This document shows, piece after piece, positions 25,396-34,740 of a DNA stretch of 64,000 bases; position 1 is the stretch's first letter, and every line of letters begins with the position of its first letter. The stretch lies in NCBI RefSeq assembly GCF_000379185.1, contig NZ_KB900703.1, positions 30,498 through 94,497 of the forward strand, in the 5' to 3' direction. The notes beneath the pieces were generated by a model, which was not told the origin of the DNA, ran no database searches, and saw only the letters and a program-made list of their open reading frames with translations. The position numbers were made by a program, and so were the translations under genes. This DNA comes from Capnocytophaga cynodegmi DSM 19736 (GTDB lineage: Bacteria; Bacteroidota; Bacteroidia; Flavobacteriales; Flavobacteriaceae).

Positions 25396-26826
25396 CTATA
25401 AGTACTTATTTAGTTGGTCGAATAAATCTTGTTTATCACTAGGACGTTTGGCGGATTTCTCTTTAATTTTACCATCTTTCCCAACTATGATATAGTGAGG
25501 AATTGCCTTAACAAACTCGCCCAATTCCTTTTGAAGTGATTCACTGGCTCTGATATGAATACCTTCCAATTTCAGATTTTTAATCATTGTTTTCCATTGA
25601 TTATCAGCACTATTTTTATCAATCGAGAGATAAACAGGAATCACGCCCATTGTTTCCAAAGTGGGATGATTTTCCTTAGAATATTGTAATTCTTTACGGC
25701 AAGGCACACACCAAGTCGCCCAAATATCAATGTAAAGTACTTTTCCTTGATATTTTGCAAAAAGTTCATCTAAAGAGTTGATGTTTTGATAGTTTTCTAC
25801 AAAATTCACAGAAAAACCTTTCTCACTACTGTGATATTCAACAACCTTCTTTAAATAAGGAATAAGCAAATCCGTGAGTTTACTCCTCGGAAATTGTGTT
25901 TTAAATTCTTCGAAATTGGCAATCCATTCTTTTTCAAAATTTCCCTGCATCAGCCCTTCGTACATTGTATTTGCCCAAGCATACTCAACTAAATTTTGTG
26001 GTAAATTTGCTCGGAAAAAATCAATTTCACGAATGAAATAAGGCTTTTCAGATGATTCAAACTGCAAAGTTCCTGTATTTTTAATATCTTGTAGCATTCT
26101 GTAACGCGAAAGAAAGGCAGTTTGCCCATCATACGCCGATAAATCGGGGTTTTGAAAGGCTTTTTCGTAAATTTCTTCCCAAGAATTCAAATATACATCA
26201 GCAAATTCCTTATTTTTTTCGGGAGTTTGCTCATAAAAAAGTCGGAATGTGAAGAAAAAATCAGCAGATTGCAAGTCAGCTACTTTCAATGCTACCAGAT
26301 TTTTCAACTTTTCATAAGCCACTTCAGAAAGTTGCAATTCTTCACGAGCTTTATCCAGAATTTCTTTTCTTCGCTGCAATAATTCAGAATAATACTTTAC
26401 TTTACTCTCCAAGTTCGTGTGCTTTTCCACATCTACTGTGCTGCGAACATCAGCAAACAATTCCAAATCATTGAACAATTGAAACATCTTTTGATTATCA
26501 GAGTCGTAAGTAACTTCTTCGCCCTGAAAATCCACAACATATTGTTCTTGCTTATCTATAAACAAGTAGGCTGGAATAAAGTGATTGTGTAAAAAAACCA
26601 TTCCTGCTGTTCCCTCAGGAATTTCAACAGAATAACTTCCGTCTTTTTTAATGTTGATTTGCTGATTATTCCCTGCAAAATATTTCCCGTCAATAGGCAA
26701 ATTAACCGACAAATTATTATTGGCTTCTCCTGAAACTTTTCCCGAAAGTAAATTACCTTTTTTATCTGGCGTACCACAGCTAATTACCATAGTAAAAGCC
26801 AAAAGTATGCTTATTTTTTTCATCAC
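25396..26826 (-). CDS. Thioredoxin-fold (TlpA-like) lipoprotein with DUF4369-like N-terminus
   Basis: The 476-residue product has a lipoprotein signal (MKKISILLAFTMVISC). The N-terminal beta-rich part (LSGKVSGEANNNLSVNLPIDG) resembles the DUF4369 domain often fused to TlpA in Bacteroidota. The C-terminal domain, from about residue 355, is a thioredoxin fold with the redox motif WATWCVPCRKE near residue 371 and a cis-Pro segment KAIPHYIIVGKDG. It probably exchanges disulfides on the outer face of a membrane. It starts 5 nt after the SusD gene, so it is the third gene of the SusC-SusD operon. Confidence 0.88.
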   Translation of the reverse strand: MMKKISILLAFTMVISCGTPDKKGNLLSGKVSGEANNNLSVNLPIDGKYFAGNNQQINIKKDGSYSVEIPEGTAGMVFLHNHFIPAYLFIDKQEQYVVDFQGEEVTYDSDNQKMFQLFNDLELFADVRSTVDVEKHTNLESKVKYYSELLQRRKEILDKAREELQLSEVAYEKLKNLVALKVADLQSADFFFTFRLFYEQTPEKNKEFADVYLNSWEEIYEKAFQNPDLSAYDGQTAFLSRYRMLQDIKNTGTLQFESSEKPYFIREIDFFRANLPQNLVEYAWANTMYEGLMQGNFEKEWIANFEEFKTQFPRSKLTDLLIPYLKKVVEYHSSEKGFSVNFVENYQNINSLDELFAKYQGKVLYIDIWATWCVPCRKELQYSKENHPTLETMGVIPVYLSIDKNSADNQWKTMIKNLKLEGIHIRASESLQKELGEFVKAIPHYIIVGKDGKIKEKSAKRPSDKQDLFDQLNKYL

Positions 26827-26831
26827 ATAAA

Positions 26832-28181
26832 TTAATTATTCTTCCAAGAAGGGTTGAATTTCATTACTTGTGCAGGAATAGGTAGCACCAACTTGCCTGA
26901 ATTTGGTTCAGCTTTGTAAGTTTCTCCCTGAAATTCCTTTACAAGCGTGGTTGCAAAATCAGGCTCCAAATTCATTCGCTTCACATCAAACAAGCGTAAA
27001 TGCGATTGGAAAGTTTCTCGTCTTCGTTCCTCCAAACAGAATTTTATCAAATCTTTATCTGACGAAAAATCAGCAGATTGCAAAGGTGTGTAATTTTTGA
27101 GGCGTTTTTCGCGTAACGTATTCAAATCGGCGATTGCCAAATCTTTTTTACCCAAACGAGCATAACATTCAGCACGAGTTATGTACATTTCACCCACAGA
27201 AGGAGCCGCATTGGGTGTAACTTGGTAGGATATTCTTCCCTCACCATAGTTTGGATCAACCTCATAGAACTTGTAATAACGGGCATCGTCCGTAGTGCTT
27301 AAAACAGTTTTCAAATTATTAGATAAACTACCTCCATAACCTGCAGTTGCACCAAAATAGCGAATGGAATATTGTTCAAAGCTATAAGCTTCTTCCATTT
27401 TTGTTTCATCAAAATTTACATAATCCTGCAACGTAACATTAGAAATTCCTATTGCTTTATTAGCATATTCTAAAGAATTTTGATAATCTCCCTTATAAAG
27501 ATACACTCTTGATAACAACGCGTAGCCTGAACCTATATTCGGACGAATATGCGCTTTTGATTTAGCAGGAAGATATTCTAACGATTTTTCTAAATCATTG
27601 ATAATAAAATCATAAACCTCTTTAACTGTTGCTCTTGGTAAATTATATTGTGTTACATCAGCCTTAGTAACTATGGGAACAGAAAAATCTCTATCAGCTG
27701 AAGATGAATAGGCTTTAGCAAAAATGTTTGCCAAGAAAAAGTAGTCCAATGCTCTGTTGTAATAGGCTTCGGCTTGTATTTTAAATTTATCTTCTTCCTT
27801 GAAACTCAGTGAAGGATCTGATTGTATTACCTCATTGATGATTTTATTGTTGATATAGATATTACTATACGATGTGTTCCAAGCCAAAACAGGGTAGGTT
27901 ATGTTATAGAACCGAAAATCGCCCCACGAATACAACTGAAAATCTTGGTTATCTGGACTTTTTACATCTATCGCCTGTGACGAATTGAAAGTATAAAGAT
28001 TAAAATCATCAGCTGTAAGTGCCAGAACATCTTCATTAGAAGTGCTATGTATTCCATTAAGGAGCAAATCGTATTCTTCCACCGTACGAGGAATAACGGA
28101 GCCTTTTGGTTCAATATCCAAATATTTATCACAGGAAACAATGGCTCCTGCCAGTATGCTTAAAAAATATAACTTTTTCAT
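26832..28181 (-). CDS. SusD/RagB family nutrient-binding lipoprotein
   Basis: The 449-residue product has a lipobox (SILAGAIVSC) followed by DKYLDIEPKGSVIP, the common start of SusD-like proteins. Tetratricopeptide-like helices are visible (AYYNRALDYFFLANIFAKAY, GYALLSRVYLYKGDYQNSLEYANKAI), and the C-terminal block EMYITRAECYARLGKKDLAIADLNTLREKR plus the ERRRETFQSHLRLFDVKRM segment is diagnostic. It acts as the lid on the SusC channel encoded 11 nt upstream and captures the ligand. The substrate cannot be told; no carbohydrate-active gene is in the operon. Confidence 0.95.
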   Translation of the reverse strand: MKKLYFLSILAGAIVSCDKYLDIEPKGSVIPRTVEEYDLLLNGIHSTSNEDVLALTADDFNLYTFNSSQAIDVKSPDNQDFQLYSWGDFRFYNITYPVLAWNTSYSNIYINNKIINEVIQSDPSLSFKEEDKFKIQAEAYYNRALDYFFLANIFAKAYSSSADRDFSVPIVTKADVTQYNLPRATVKEVYDFIINDLEKSLEYLPAKSKAHIRPNIGSGYALLSRVYLYKGDYQNSLEYANKAIGISNVTLQDYVNFDETKMEEAYSFEQYSIRYFGATAGYGGSLSNNLKTVLSTTDDARYYKFYEVDPNYGEGRISYQVTPNAAPSVGEMYITRAECYARLGKKDLAIADLNTLREKRLKNYTPLQSADFSSDKDLIKFCLEERRRETFQSHLRLFDVKRMNLEPDFATTLVKEFQGETYKAEPNSGKLVLPIPAQVMKFNPSWKNN

Positions 28182-28192
28182 TTCTTCAAGAT

Positions 28193-31100
28193 TTAAAAGA
28201 TTAGATTAATCCCCATCGTGTAGGTTTTGGGCAGTCGAGGAGTTCTGATTCCTAACCCTTGTGTTTCAGGATCGATACCTTCTTTATTTTTAGTCCACAA
28301 CCACAAATTTCCTGCTCTCATATTTACTGTCAATTCTTTGACTTTAAGCCCACCTAAGAGACTGGTTGGTAAGGTATAACTTAAAACTACATCCCTTAAT
28401 CGGATAAAATCAGCAGGTAACACATTCTTAGTTGAACCACTAATGATGCTACTATATAATGCCGAATTAAGCTTAGGAATATCAGTAAAAGACTCATCAC
28501 CAGGTTTTTGCCAAACTCTTTCAGTATCTTTATGCATTAGTGAAACTCCATTTTGAATTGGAGAACCATTATAGCTATCTTTGAGCATAACGTGTCCTCC
28601 TTGATACACAAATAAAAATGAAAGTCCCACCCCCTTGTATGTAAAATTGTTATTCATTGAAGCTGCGTACTTAGGTATTACTGTTCCCACAGCTTTCAAG
28701 TCATCATAATTGAAAAGTTTGGGAGTACTATAGCTATACTCTACTTTTACTAGACTACCATCTGCCTTACGGATTTGACCTTCTCCAGTATCACTAACCC
28801 CAGCATACTCAAATACATACAAAGAGTTAGGTTCGTTACCTTTCATATTGTGTACTTTTCCGGAAAAATTGTGTGGTCTTCCTGTACTGGTATCAAAACT
28901 TGCTTCAGTAATCTTTGATTTATTATATCTGAAGAAGAGTTGAGTTTCCCAAAGTACATCTGGTGTACGAATATTTCGGGAAGTGAGCATTACTTCATAC
29001 CCATTGTTGATTAAAGAGGCATCATTGCGATAAACAAAATCAGCACCAAAAGTGGGATCTGAATCTATTTTTGCCAAAGCATCTGTTGTCTTTTTACGAT
29101 AATAGTCCAATACTAATTCTAAACGATTGTTGAAAAAAGACAAATCCGCTCCAAAATTGGCAGTTTCTGACCTTTCCCATCTTAAATTGTTGATTCTATA
29201 GTTTGTAATATTTAAAGCAAGTATGTCTCCTGCTCGATACTCGAATCTCCTTTCTGCAATATCAAAAGGTCCGTATTTATTAGCGATATTTCCATTAACT
29301 CCATAAGAAACACGTAAATCAAGTTTCATATTTTTATCCTTTAGGAAAGCCTCTTCTCCCAAACGCCAACGACCAGCCAACGACCAGAAAGGTTTATATC
29401 GATATTTAGGGTCTGTTCCAAAAAGATTAGATTGGTCGATACGTATGCTTCCAGAGAGTACGTATTTATCGGTGTATAAGTACGAAAAGTTAGAATATGC
29501 GGCAATATATCTGTTTTGAAATTCTTCAAAGCCCTCATCAAAACGAATACCACTGGCAATTCTTTTGTTAGGATGATAAACATTATTTATATCATCACGT
29601 AAGGTTTTATAATCGGTAGGTAAATACAAGTTTGACTTAGGGTCATATCCTAAACGATCTATTTGGGTTAGTTGTATTTTATCCTCCTGAGCTTCAGCCC
29701 CTGCGAGTAAATGTATGTTATGTTCACCAAATGTTCTATTAAATTCAAGTTGGGTGCGGAACAAATAATCAATAGATTCTCCACGAGTTTCTCTGAAACG
29801 AGCTCCGTAAGGAATTATCAAATCTCTGGCATTTCCACTGAATGACAATGGTGTGGTATTATTGATAAGACTTTTCATATACCAAGAGTCCGCAGCTGAT
29901 GTGTTATTTGTGCTAAAGGCTTTCTTCCTCAATTGTCCTCCTATTTTAGCAACTAACCCTTCATTGAGTTCGATGTTTAAAAGTCCTTGAACGTGTGCTG
30001 TCCAATCGTTTTCTTTAGTTGTGTATTTACCAAAGTCAAGTGCTGGGTAATAGGTTTCATCTAAAAGCCCATTAGCTACTAATCTTTGAATTTCATAGGG
30101 ATCTTTTCCACCAAAAAGCCCTCCAGAGTTTGTCCCTACATTTCCTCCAGGTTTAAAAACAGATAATGGATTTCCTTTTTCGTCAAAAAAGCGGTCATAT
30201 GAACCAATTTTAAAAATGTCGCTTCGTTCCAAACTTTTCTGTTGATCTTCTATGAGTTTGTAAGAATTATTGTTTGATGTTAAACTAGTTTGAAAATCTA
30301 AATTCACTTTTGGACTAAATTTCAAATTAGAGATAAAATCAAATATAACTCTTTGGTTCTCATTATTTTTAACACCTTTCAAACTATGTGTGTAGTTCAA
30401 TGAAGTTCGATATTTGAATGCTTCTGAACCACCTGATACTGATATGTTTTGTTGATTAGTAATTGGGCTTTGCAAATACAAACGCTCAATATCTTTCGTG
30501 TTATCATACAAGCGAAGTTGAGCTATCTGCTCATCAAAATCTTGTTCGGTAATATACCCATATTTCTTTAATCCATAAAGATAATACACACGATTTGAAT
30601 TTGCTGCATAGTATGAAGCATAAGGGCTATTCGCTTCAAAAAGTTTTTGATAATTTTGTACAAAATTGTGATTTTCCTTAGCATACTGATGCTGAATATC
30701 CACCAATTTAGACGAAGAAACCCGATTCATAATATACCCCAAATCCATTTTATCTTCAAAAGTAAGATTGCTAGTATAACGCACTTGTGTTTTTCCTTCT
30801 TTACCTTTTCGAGTTGTAATTACGATTACTCCGTTAGATGATTTTGCTCCATAAATAGAAGCCGAAGCAGCATCTTTAAGCAAGGTAATACTTTCTACCT
30901 CATACGGATTGATGTCTTCAAGTCTCCCGCCGTATTGAAATCCGTCCAAAACAATAAGCGGACGAGAATCTCCAGAGAGTGTAGAAACCCCACGAATGGA
31001 AAATTCCTTAGAACCTGTCGGGTTATTCGGATTGTTGGACAAAACCAAAGAAGCCGAAAGCCCTTCTATTCCTGAAATAATATCGGGTGTTCCTCTTCGC

Positions 31101-31480
31101 TCAAAGTTTTTAATGTCAATTTTAGTATAGGAAGTAGCCACTTTAGTAGGGTCAACTGTCTGATAACCTGTAACAACCACCTCATCTATTTCCATCAAAT
31201 CCTCTTCCATTACAACAGAGATAAAAGCTCCGTTTTTCATCACTTTTTTCTCCTGCATTTTGTAACCAATTGCCGAAAACACAAGCACATTTCCTTCTTT
31301 GGCTGACAACACAAAATTACCTTCAAAATCAGTAGAAACTCCTTTGCTAGTTCCTTTGATAACGACATTCACCCCTATAATGGGTACGCCCTGCTGGTCT
31401 TTTACCACTCCTGTAACGTCTTTTTGTCCCCAAACCACAACGGTTAGTAAAACGAAAAATAATACAAGTCCTTTTTTCAT
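28193..31480 (-). CDS. SusC/RagA family TonB-dependent outer-membrane transporter
   Basis: The 1095-residue product has a signal peptide (MKKGLVLFFVLLTVVVWGQ), a carboxypeptidase-regulatory-like domain (VTGVVKDQQGVPIIGVNVVIKGTSKGVSTDFEGNFVL), a plug domain (EVVVTGYQ, then FSIRGVSTLSGDSRPLIVLDGFQYGGRLEDINPYEVESITLLKDAASASIYGAKSSNGVIVITTRKGKEG) and a 22-strand barrel ending in GINLIF. It is the first gene of a susC-susD-thioredoxin operon that imports an unknown oligomeric nutrient; the redox partner suggests a peptide or cofactor as much as a glycan. Confidence 0.96.
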   Translation of the reverse strand: MKKGLVLFFVLLTVVVWGQKDVTGVVKDQQGVPIIGVNVVIKGTSKGVSTDFEGNFVLSAKEGNVLVFSAIGYKMQEKKVMKNGAFISVVMEEDLMEIDEVVVTGYQTVDPTKVATSYTKIDIKNFERRGTPDIISGIEGLSASLVLSNNPNNPTGSKEFSIRGVSTLSGDSRPLIVLDGFQYGGRLEDINPYEVESITLLKDAASASIYGAKSSNGVIVITTRKGKEGKTQVRYTSNLTFEDKMDLGYIMNRVSSSKLVDIQHQYAKENHNFVQNYQKLFEANSPYASYYAANSNRVYYLYGLKKYGYITEQDFDEQIAQLRLYDNTKDIERLYLQSPITNQQNISVSGGSEAFKYRTSLNYTHSLKGVKNNENQRVIFDFISNLKFSPKVNLDFQTSLTSNNNSYKLIEDQQKSLERSDIFKIGSYDRFFDEKGNPLSVFKPGGNVGTNSGGLFGGKDPYEIQRLVANGLLDETYYPALDFGKYTTKENDWTAHVQGLLNIELNEGLVAKIGGQLRKKAFSTNNTSAADSWYMKSLINNTTPLSFSGNARDLIIPYGARFRETRGESIDYLFRTQLEFNRTFGEHNIHLLAGAEAQEDKIQLTQIDRLGYDPKSNLYLPTDYKTLRDDINNVYHPNKRIASGIRFDEGFEEFQNRYIAAYSNFSYLYTDKYVLSGSIRIDQSNLFGTDPKYRYKPFWSLAGRWRLGEEAFLKDKNMKLDLRVSYGVNGNIANKYGPFDIAERRFEYRAGDILALNITNYRINNLRWERSETANFGADLSFFNNRLELVLDYYRKKTTDALAKIDSDPTFGADFVYRNDASLINNGYEVMLTSRNIRTPDVLWETQLFFRYNKSKITEASFDTSTGRPHNFSGKVHNMKGNEPNSLYVFEYAGVSDTGEGQIRKADGSLVKVEYSYSTPKLFNYDDLKAVGTVIPKYAASMNNNFTYKGVGLSFLFVYQGGHVMLKDSYNGSPIQNGVSLMHKDTERVWQKPGDESFTDIPKLNSALYSSIISGSTKNVLPADFIRLRDVVLSYTLPTSLLGGLKVKELTVNMRAGNLWLWTKNKEGIDPETQGLGIRTPRLPKTYTMGINLIF

Positions 31481-31594
31481 ACGAAGCCAGTTTTTATGTT
31501 AAAAAAATAATGATATGCTACACTTTTCTGGAAATAGATATTTATTCAATAAATTTTTATCATTTATAAAAATAAATTCAATAAATATTACCGA

Positions 31595-31626
31595 CAAATA
31601 TAACATAAAATAATAAAAAAAGCAAA
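31595..31626 (-). promoter_or_regulatory. Promoter of the SusC/SusD operon
   Basis: Minus-strand TTTG (31623-31626), 20 nt, then TATATTTG (31595-31602). The leader to the start codon at 31480 would be about 108 nt, long enough for regulation. No anti-sigma/ECF pair or hybrid two-component regulator is adjacent. Confidence 0.55.
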
Positions 31627-31745
31627 TAATTTAGCTTTTAATTGAATTTTTTATATTATCATTTATTTTTAAAATCAATAGAAGTATGCACTATTATGCC
31701 TGTGCAATATTGGTAACCCTATGTAGAACTACTTTTGGACGTCTT

Positions 31746-32222
31746 TTAAAATTTTACAGCGAATCCAATTCCCATTCCGTTGGAAATTAAATTAAATTCA
31801 GGATGAAATCTGTATGAACTATCTTTATTTAAAGAAGAATTGTATATCTCGACAGCCTGTTTTGAATATTTATTTACATTTGAATTTAGTTTGATTGCAA
31901 TCCCTGTTAATCCAGCTCCTATTCCTGCCACAATCCAATTCGGTTTGCCTCCTGAGATTAATTTACCTAAATTCCAACCAATCAAACCACCTCCCCCAAT
32001 AGAAACAGGTATAGCTATGTTATTGTTTTGTCTGGCTTTTTTCATAATTAGTAAAGCTTCCTGATTGTTTTCCATCAATGTAATTACATCTTTCATATAC
32101 AGACGCTTTCCATCTTGGTAAAATCTATTTTCACCAAATACTTTCTTAATTTCAATCTGCTGAGAATATGAAAAAGATAATGAGGTAAATGCAATGAGCA
32201 ATACTAAAAACATTCTATTCAT
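31746..32222 (-). CDS. Hypothetical secreted protein with glycine-rich hydrophobic centre
   Basis: The 158-residue product has a signal peptide (FLVLLIAFTSLSFSYSQ, cleavage near residue 21). The middle (IPVSIGGGGLIGWNLGKLISGG and IVAGIGAGLTGIAI) looks like a pair of small-residue membrane or glycine-zipper helices, and the C-terminus GIGFAVKF ends in Phe, as for outer-membrane proteins. Function not recognised. It lies downstream of the GHL10 lipoprotein gene, separated from it by a hairpin. Confidence 0.7.
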   Translation of the reverse strand: MNRMFLVLLIAFTSLSFSYSQQIEIKKVFGENRFYQDGKRLYMKDVITLMENNQEALLIMKKARQNNNIAIPVSIGGGGLIGWNLGKLISGGKPNWIVAGIGAGLTGIAIKLNSNVNKYSKQAVEIYNSSLNKDSSYRFHPEFNLISNGMGIGFAVKF

Positions 32223-32259
32223 AATATATTAATTTTATGGTTAATTTATTTTAAAAATA

Positions 32260-32323
32260 GTATTTCTGTTTATCAAACGAAGAAACTAAAAATTAGTTTA
32301 CCTTATTTGACAAACAGAAATAC
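32260..32323 (-). terminator. Inverted repeat after the GHL10 lipoprotein gene
   Basis: Arms GTATTTCTGTTT (32260-32271) and its complement (32312-32323) pair perfectly; five further pairs follow after one mismatch, leaving a loop of about 28 nt. On the minus strand it is followed by TATTTTTAAAA, and it lies just past the stop at 32331. Confidence 0.55.
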
Positions 32324-32330
32324 CCTAAAT

Positions 32331-33437
32331 TTATTTGCTTAATTCCTGAATTACCTTTAATTGTTCTTCTGTAATTTCAGGACCATCATAAAAGGAAACT
32401 CCTGTAGCTCCGTTATCTTTAGCAAACAGAATCGCCTTTCTTAATTCATCTGCTGAAATTGGTGGCACATAAATACCTGTATGTAATTCGGTGTTATTAT
32501 TTTTTAAATCCTCAACTCCTTGTTTGGTTGCAAATCCTACCCAATCAGTTTCTTCATTATAGAAGTTATGATATATCATCGGATATACGCGGTCTATATT
32601 CCATTTATCCCAACGTTGTCTTACCATATGGTCAGCCATTTCGGGATAAGGAAATACGGCTGCTGTAATTTTTTTACCCTTTTTATGTACTATTTCTGAA
32701 GCCTCGTTAACCAAATCACGTATTTTATTCAAACGAAATTGCTTCCATTCCATATCAATAGCCGGATTTGAGAATGATTTTGGGTTCTTATGATGTAATT
32801 TCTCGAATTCAGAGGTACACGCATCACAATAACAGAAATCAAATTGCGGTAATTCTTCTTCCTGAACAAGATTATAATTTGGTAATAGCCCTATCGGGAG
32901 ATAAATATCAGGAAAACGAATATAATCCAAGTGAACACTCTCTATACCTTCCACTTCTGCAAGTTGGCTAACCAGATTCAGGATATGTTCTCGGGATTCT
33001 GTACGTGTGGGGCATAACCACTGATAATAATCAACGTAAGGACGAACATCGTGGCACGATTTGCCTTCCCTACTGACCATATACCATTCAGGATGTTCCA
33101 AAGCGACCTTATCTCCAGGGCGATTTACAGTCATTATCCACGCGTGGAGTTTAATTCCTTCTTGTTTTGCTATCGGAACAAGTCGTTTGAGTGCCTCTGC
33201 ATTGGCTTCTGTATTTACTAAAACCTCAGTAATGCCGTGTTCTTTGTATTTTTTAAATTCTTCGTGATAACTTGTGTTTGTTTTTTCCCTGTCATAAGTT
33301 ATCCAAGTCGAAAAAGTAAATGTTTTTTGTTTCTCAGGAATTGCATCAGCCTCTTTCGAAGTACTTTTTTTCTCCTCACAACTCCAAACAAGCAAAGACG
33401 TTAGTCCTGCTAACAATATTTGTTTTATTTTAATCAT
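32331..33437 (-). CDS. GHL10/DUF187-type putative glycoside hydrolase lipoprotein
   Basis: The 368-residue product has a lipoprotein signal (ILLAGLTSLLVWSC, Cys20) followed by acidic/lysine residues EEKKS. The body is a TIM-barrel-like hydrolase of the glycosyl hydrolase-like 10 group: TFSTWITYDREKTN, GIKLHAWIMTVNRPGD, HPEWYMVSREGKS, WLCPTRTESREHILNLVSQLAEVEGIESVHLDYIRFPD and AAVFPYPEMADHMVRQRWDKW. The FCYCDACTSEFE insert contains three cysteines close together. Family members act on glycans in the cell envelope; the substrate is unknown. It is flanked by unrelated genes. Confidence 0.82.
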   Translation of the reverse strand: MIKIKQILLAGLTSLLVWSCEEKKSTSKEADAIPEKQKTFTFSTWITYDREKTNTSYHEEFKKYKEHGITEVLVNTEANAEALKRLVPIAKQEGIKLHAWIMTVNRPGDKVALEHPEWYMVSREGKSCHDVRPYVDYYQWLCPTRTESREHILNLVSQLAEVEGIESVHLDYIRFPDIYLPIGLLPNYNLVQEEELPQFDFCYCDACTSEFEKLHHKNPKSFSNPAIDMEWKQFRLNKIRDLVNEASEIVHKKGKKITAAVFPYPEMADHMVRQRWDKWNIDRVYPMIYHNFYNEETDWVGFATKQGVEDLKNNNTELHTGIYVPPISADELRKAILFAKDNGATGVSFYDGPEITEEQLKVIQELSK

Positions 33438-33544
33438 AATGGTATTAAATTAATAATTTATCGTATCAATGATAGGCTAATTAGGCATTCAGATATAGCT
33501 ATTTTCTATTTAAATAAACAAAAAATGAGCTTCAATCTATGATT

Positions 33545-34309
33545 TTACATTTCAGTTTTATCTTGTTTATTCTCCTTTTTGGTATCTTTCTTTTTCGTTC
33601 TTCGAGAAAGGATAGTGTCAGCGAAATATCTGCGTGAATTATTGATAATAACTAAGGTATCTTTATAAAAATTATCTTCTCTAACCTCAGCAATGGCATA
33701 AACATAGTTAACTAACTTTCTGTAATCCTCTAAGATAGACTTTCTGATGATTTTTGTATCATAATTTTGCTTTTGGGAACCCTCAAAAGAGCGTTTTGCA
33801 AAAAGTTCATCAAAATGGGTATTTGAATTCTCCAAACGAGTTACAAATTTCTCAATTGAAAGCTCCTTTATATGCTTTTTATAAGTATCCGACTTCAAAC
33901 GTTCAACCAAATTGACAATACGGTTTGTTTGTACCTCATAACTGCTACTTTCTAAGCCTTTATATTCCGAAAGAACCAAATTAATAGCATCATATGCCTC
34001 TTTTTCATTTGCTTCTTTTGTACTCTGATAGGCTCTTAAGGAATTTTTTAACGATTTGAAAGCACTTCCTCGTTCATTATCGGCGTTTCTTATTTTAGAA
34101 GAGTCATTATTAGCTCTTAATTGATTAGATGCAGCATTAAAAATAGGTAATTGAGTTTTTAATGACTCAATTAATCTTTTAAAATCCCCATCTTTTTCCA
34201 AATCCAGATTGCTTTTAAAAAAATCGTCTAAAAAACGACTCATCAACTGATATAACTCTACATTATGTAGCTTAGACATATCTAAGGCTACCAAATTATT
34301 ATTTTTCAT
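33545..34309 (-). CDS. DUF6261-like alpha-helical protein (copy 2)
   Basis: The 254-residue product is helical, cytoplasmic, and ends in a highly charged tail rich in Lys and Asp. It shares its architecture with the protein at 12498-13268: a KLHNVELYQLMSRFL start, NADNERGSAFKSLKNSLRAY, a central NEKEAYDAINLVLSEYKGLES block, NTHFDELFAKRSFEGSQ and IRKSILEDYRKLVNYVYAIAE. This copy stands alone with a long predicted leader, whereas copy 1 is paired with a phosphorylase-like gene. Function unknown; the family name is from memory. Confidence 0.7.
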   Translation of the reverse strand: MKNNNLVALDMSKLHNVELYQLMSRFLDDFFKSNLDLEKDGDFKRLIESLKTQLPIFNAASNQLRANNDSSKIRNADNERGSAFKSLKNSLRAYQSTKEANEKEAYDAINLVLSEYKGLESSSYEVQTNRIVNLVERLKSDTYKKHIKELSIEKFVTRLENSNTHFDELFAKRSFEGSQKQNYDTKIIRKSILEDYRKLVNYVYAIAEVREDNFYKDTLVIINNSRRYFADTILSRRTKKKDTKKENKQDKTEM

Positions 34310-34740
34310 AACTTAGAAATTTAGTTTAATTATACTCATTTATTTTTATTTTTTCTTGAAATTATTTCTTTATTATGTTAATATACTCTATTTATCCCCA
34401 AAAGGAAGATTAAATCAGCTAATTCAATTTTAAAAACACTAAAATAAACTACCTTTTTAAGAAAAATAATTTTATTTACATCAAATCGGAATTAAAAACT
34501 AAGTTAAAATAAAACATTTCGCTTCAATCATACTAACAAACAAAGCAAATATAAAATTAAAATCCTAATTCAAATCCCCTTTTTAGGATAACTAATTTTT
34601 AAAATGATAAATCAAACTTCCTTTTAAGTCTATTTTATTTCAATTAAACAAAAAAGGAATTCCTTTTTTAGTTGACATATATTATTTATCCAGAAATAAA
34701 TTTTCTTTTTAGGGGATTTCATTTTAATTATCCTTAGAAG
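34310..34740. other. AT-rich spacer with palindrome and degenerate repeats
   Basis: This 431-base gap holds no gene. It contains a predicted minus-strand promoter (TATATTTG at 34546-34553, TTTG at 34571-34574) for the DUF6261-type gene, implying a leader of about 230 nt. There is a perfect 20-bp palindrome AAAAAAGGAATTCCTTTTTT at 34650-34669. AAATCCCCT (34572-34580) recurs inverted as AGGGGATTT (34712-34720), and several loose CCTTTT(T)AAG-type motifs followed by ATTTTATTT occur near 34452 and 34620. Confidence 0.5.
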
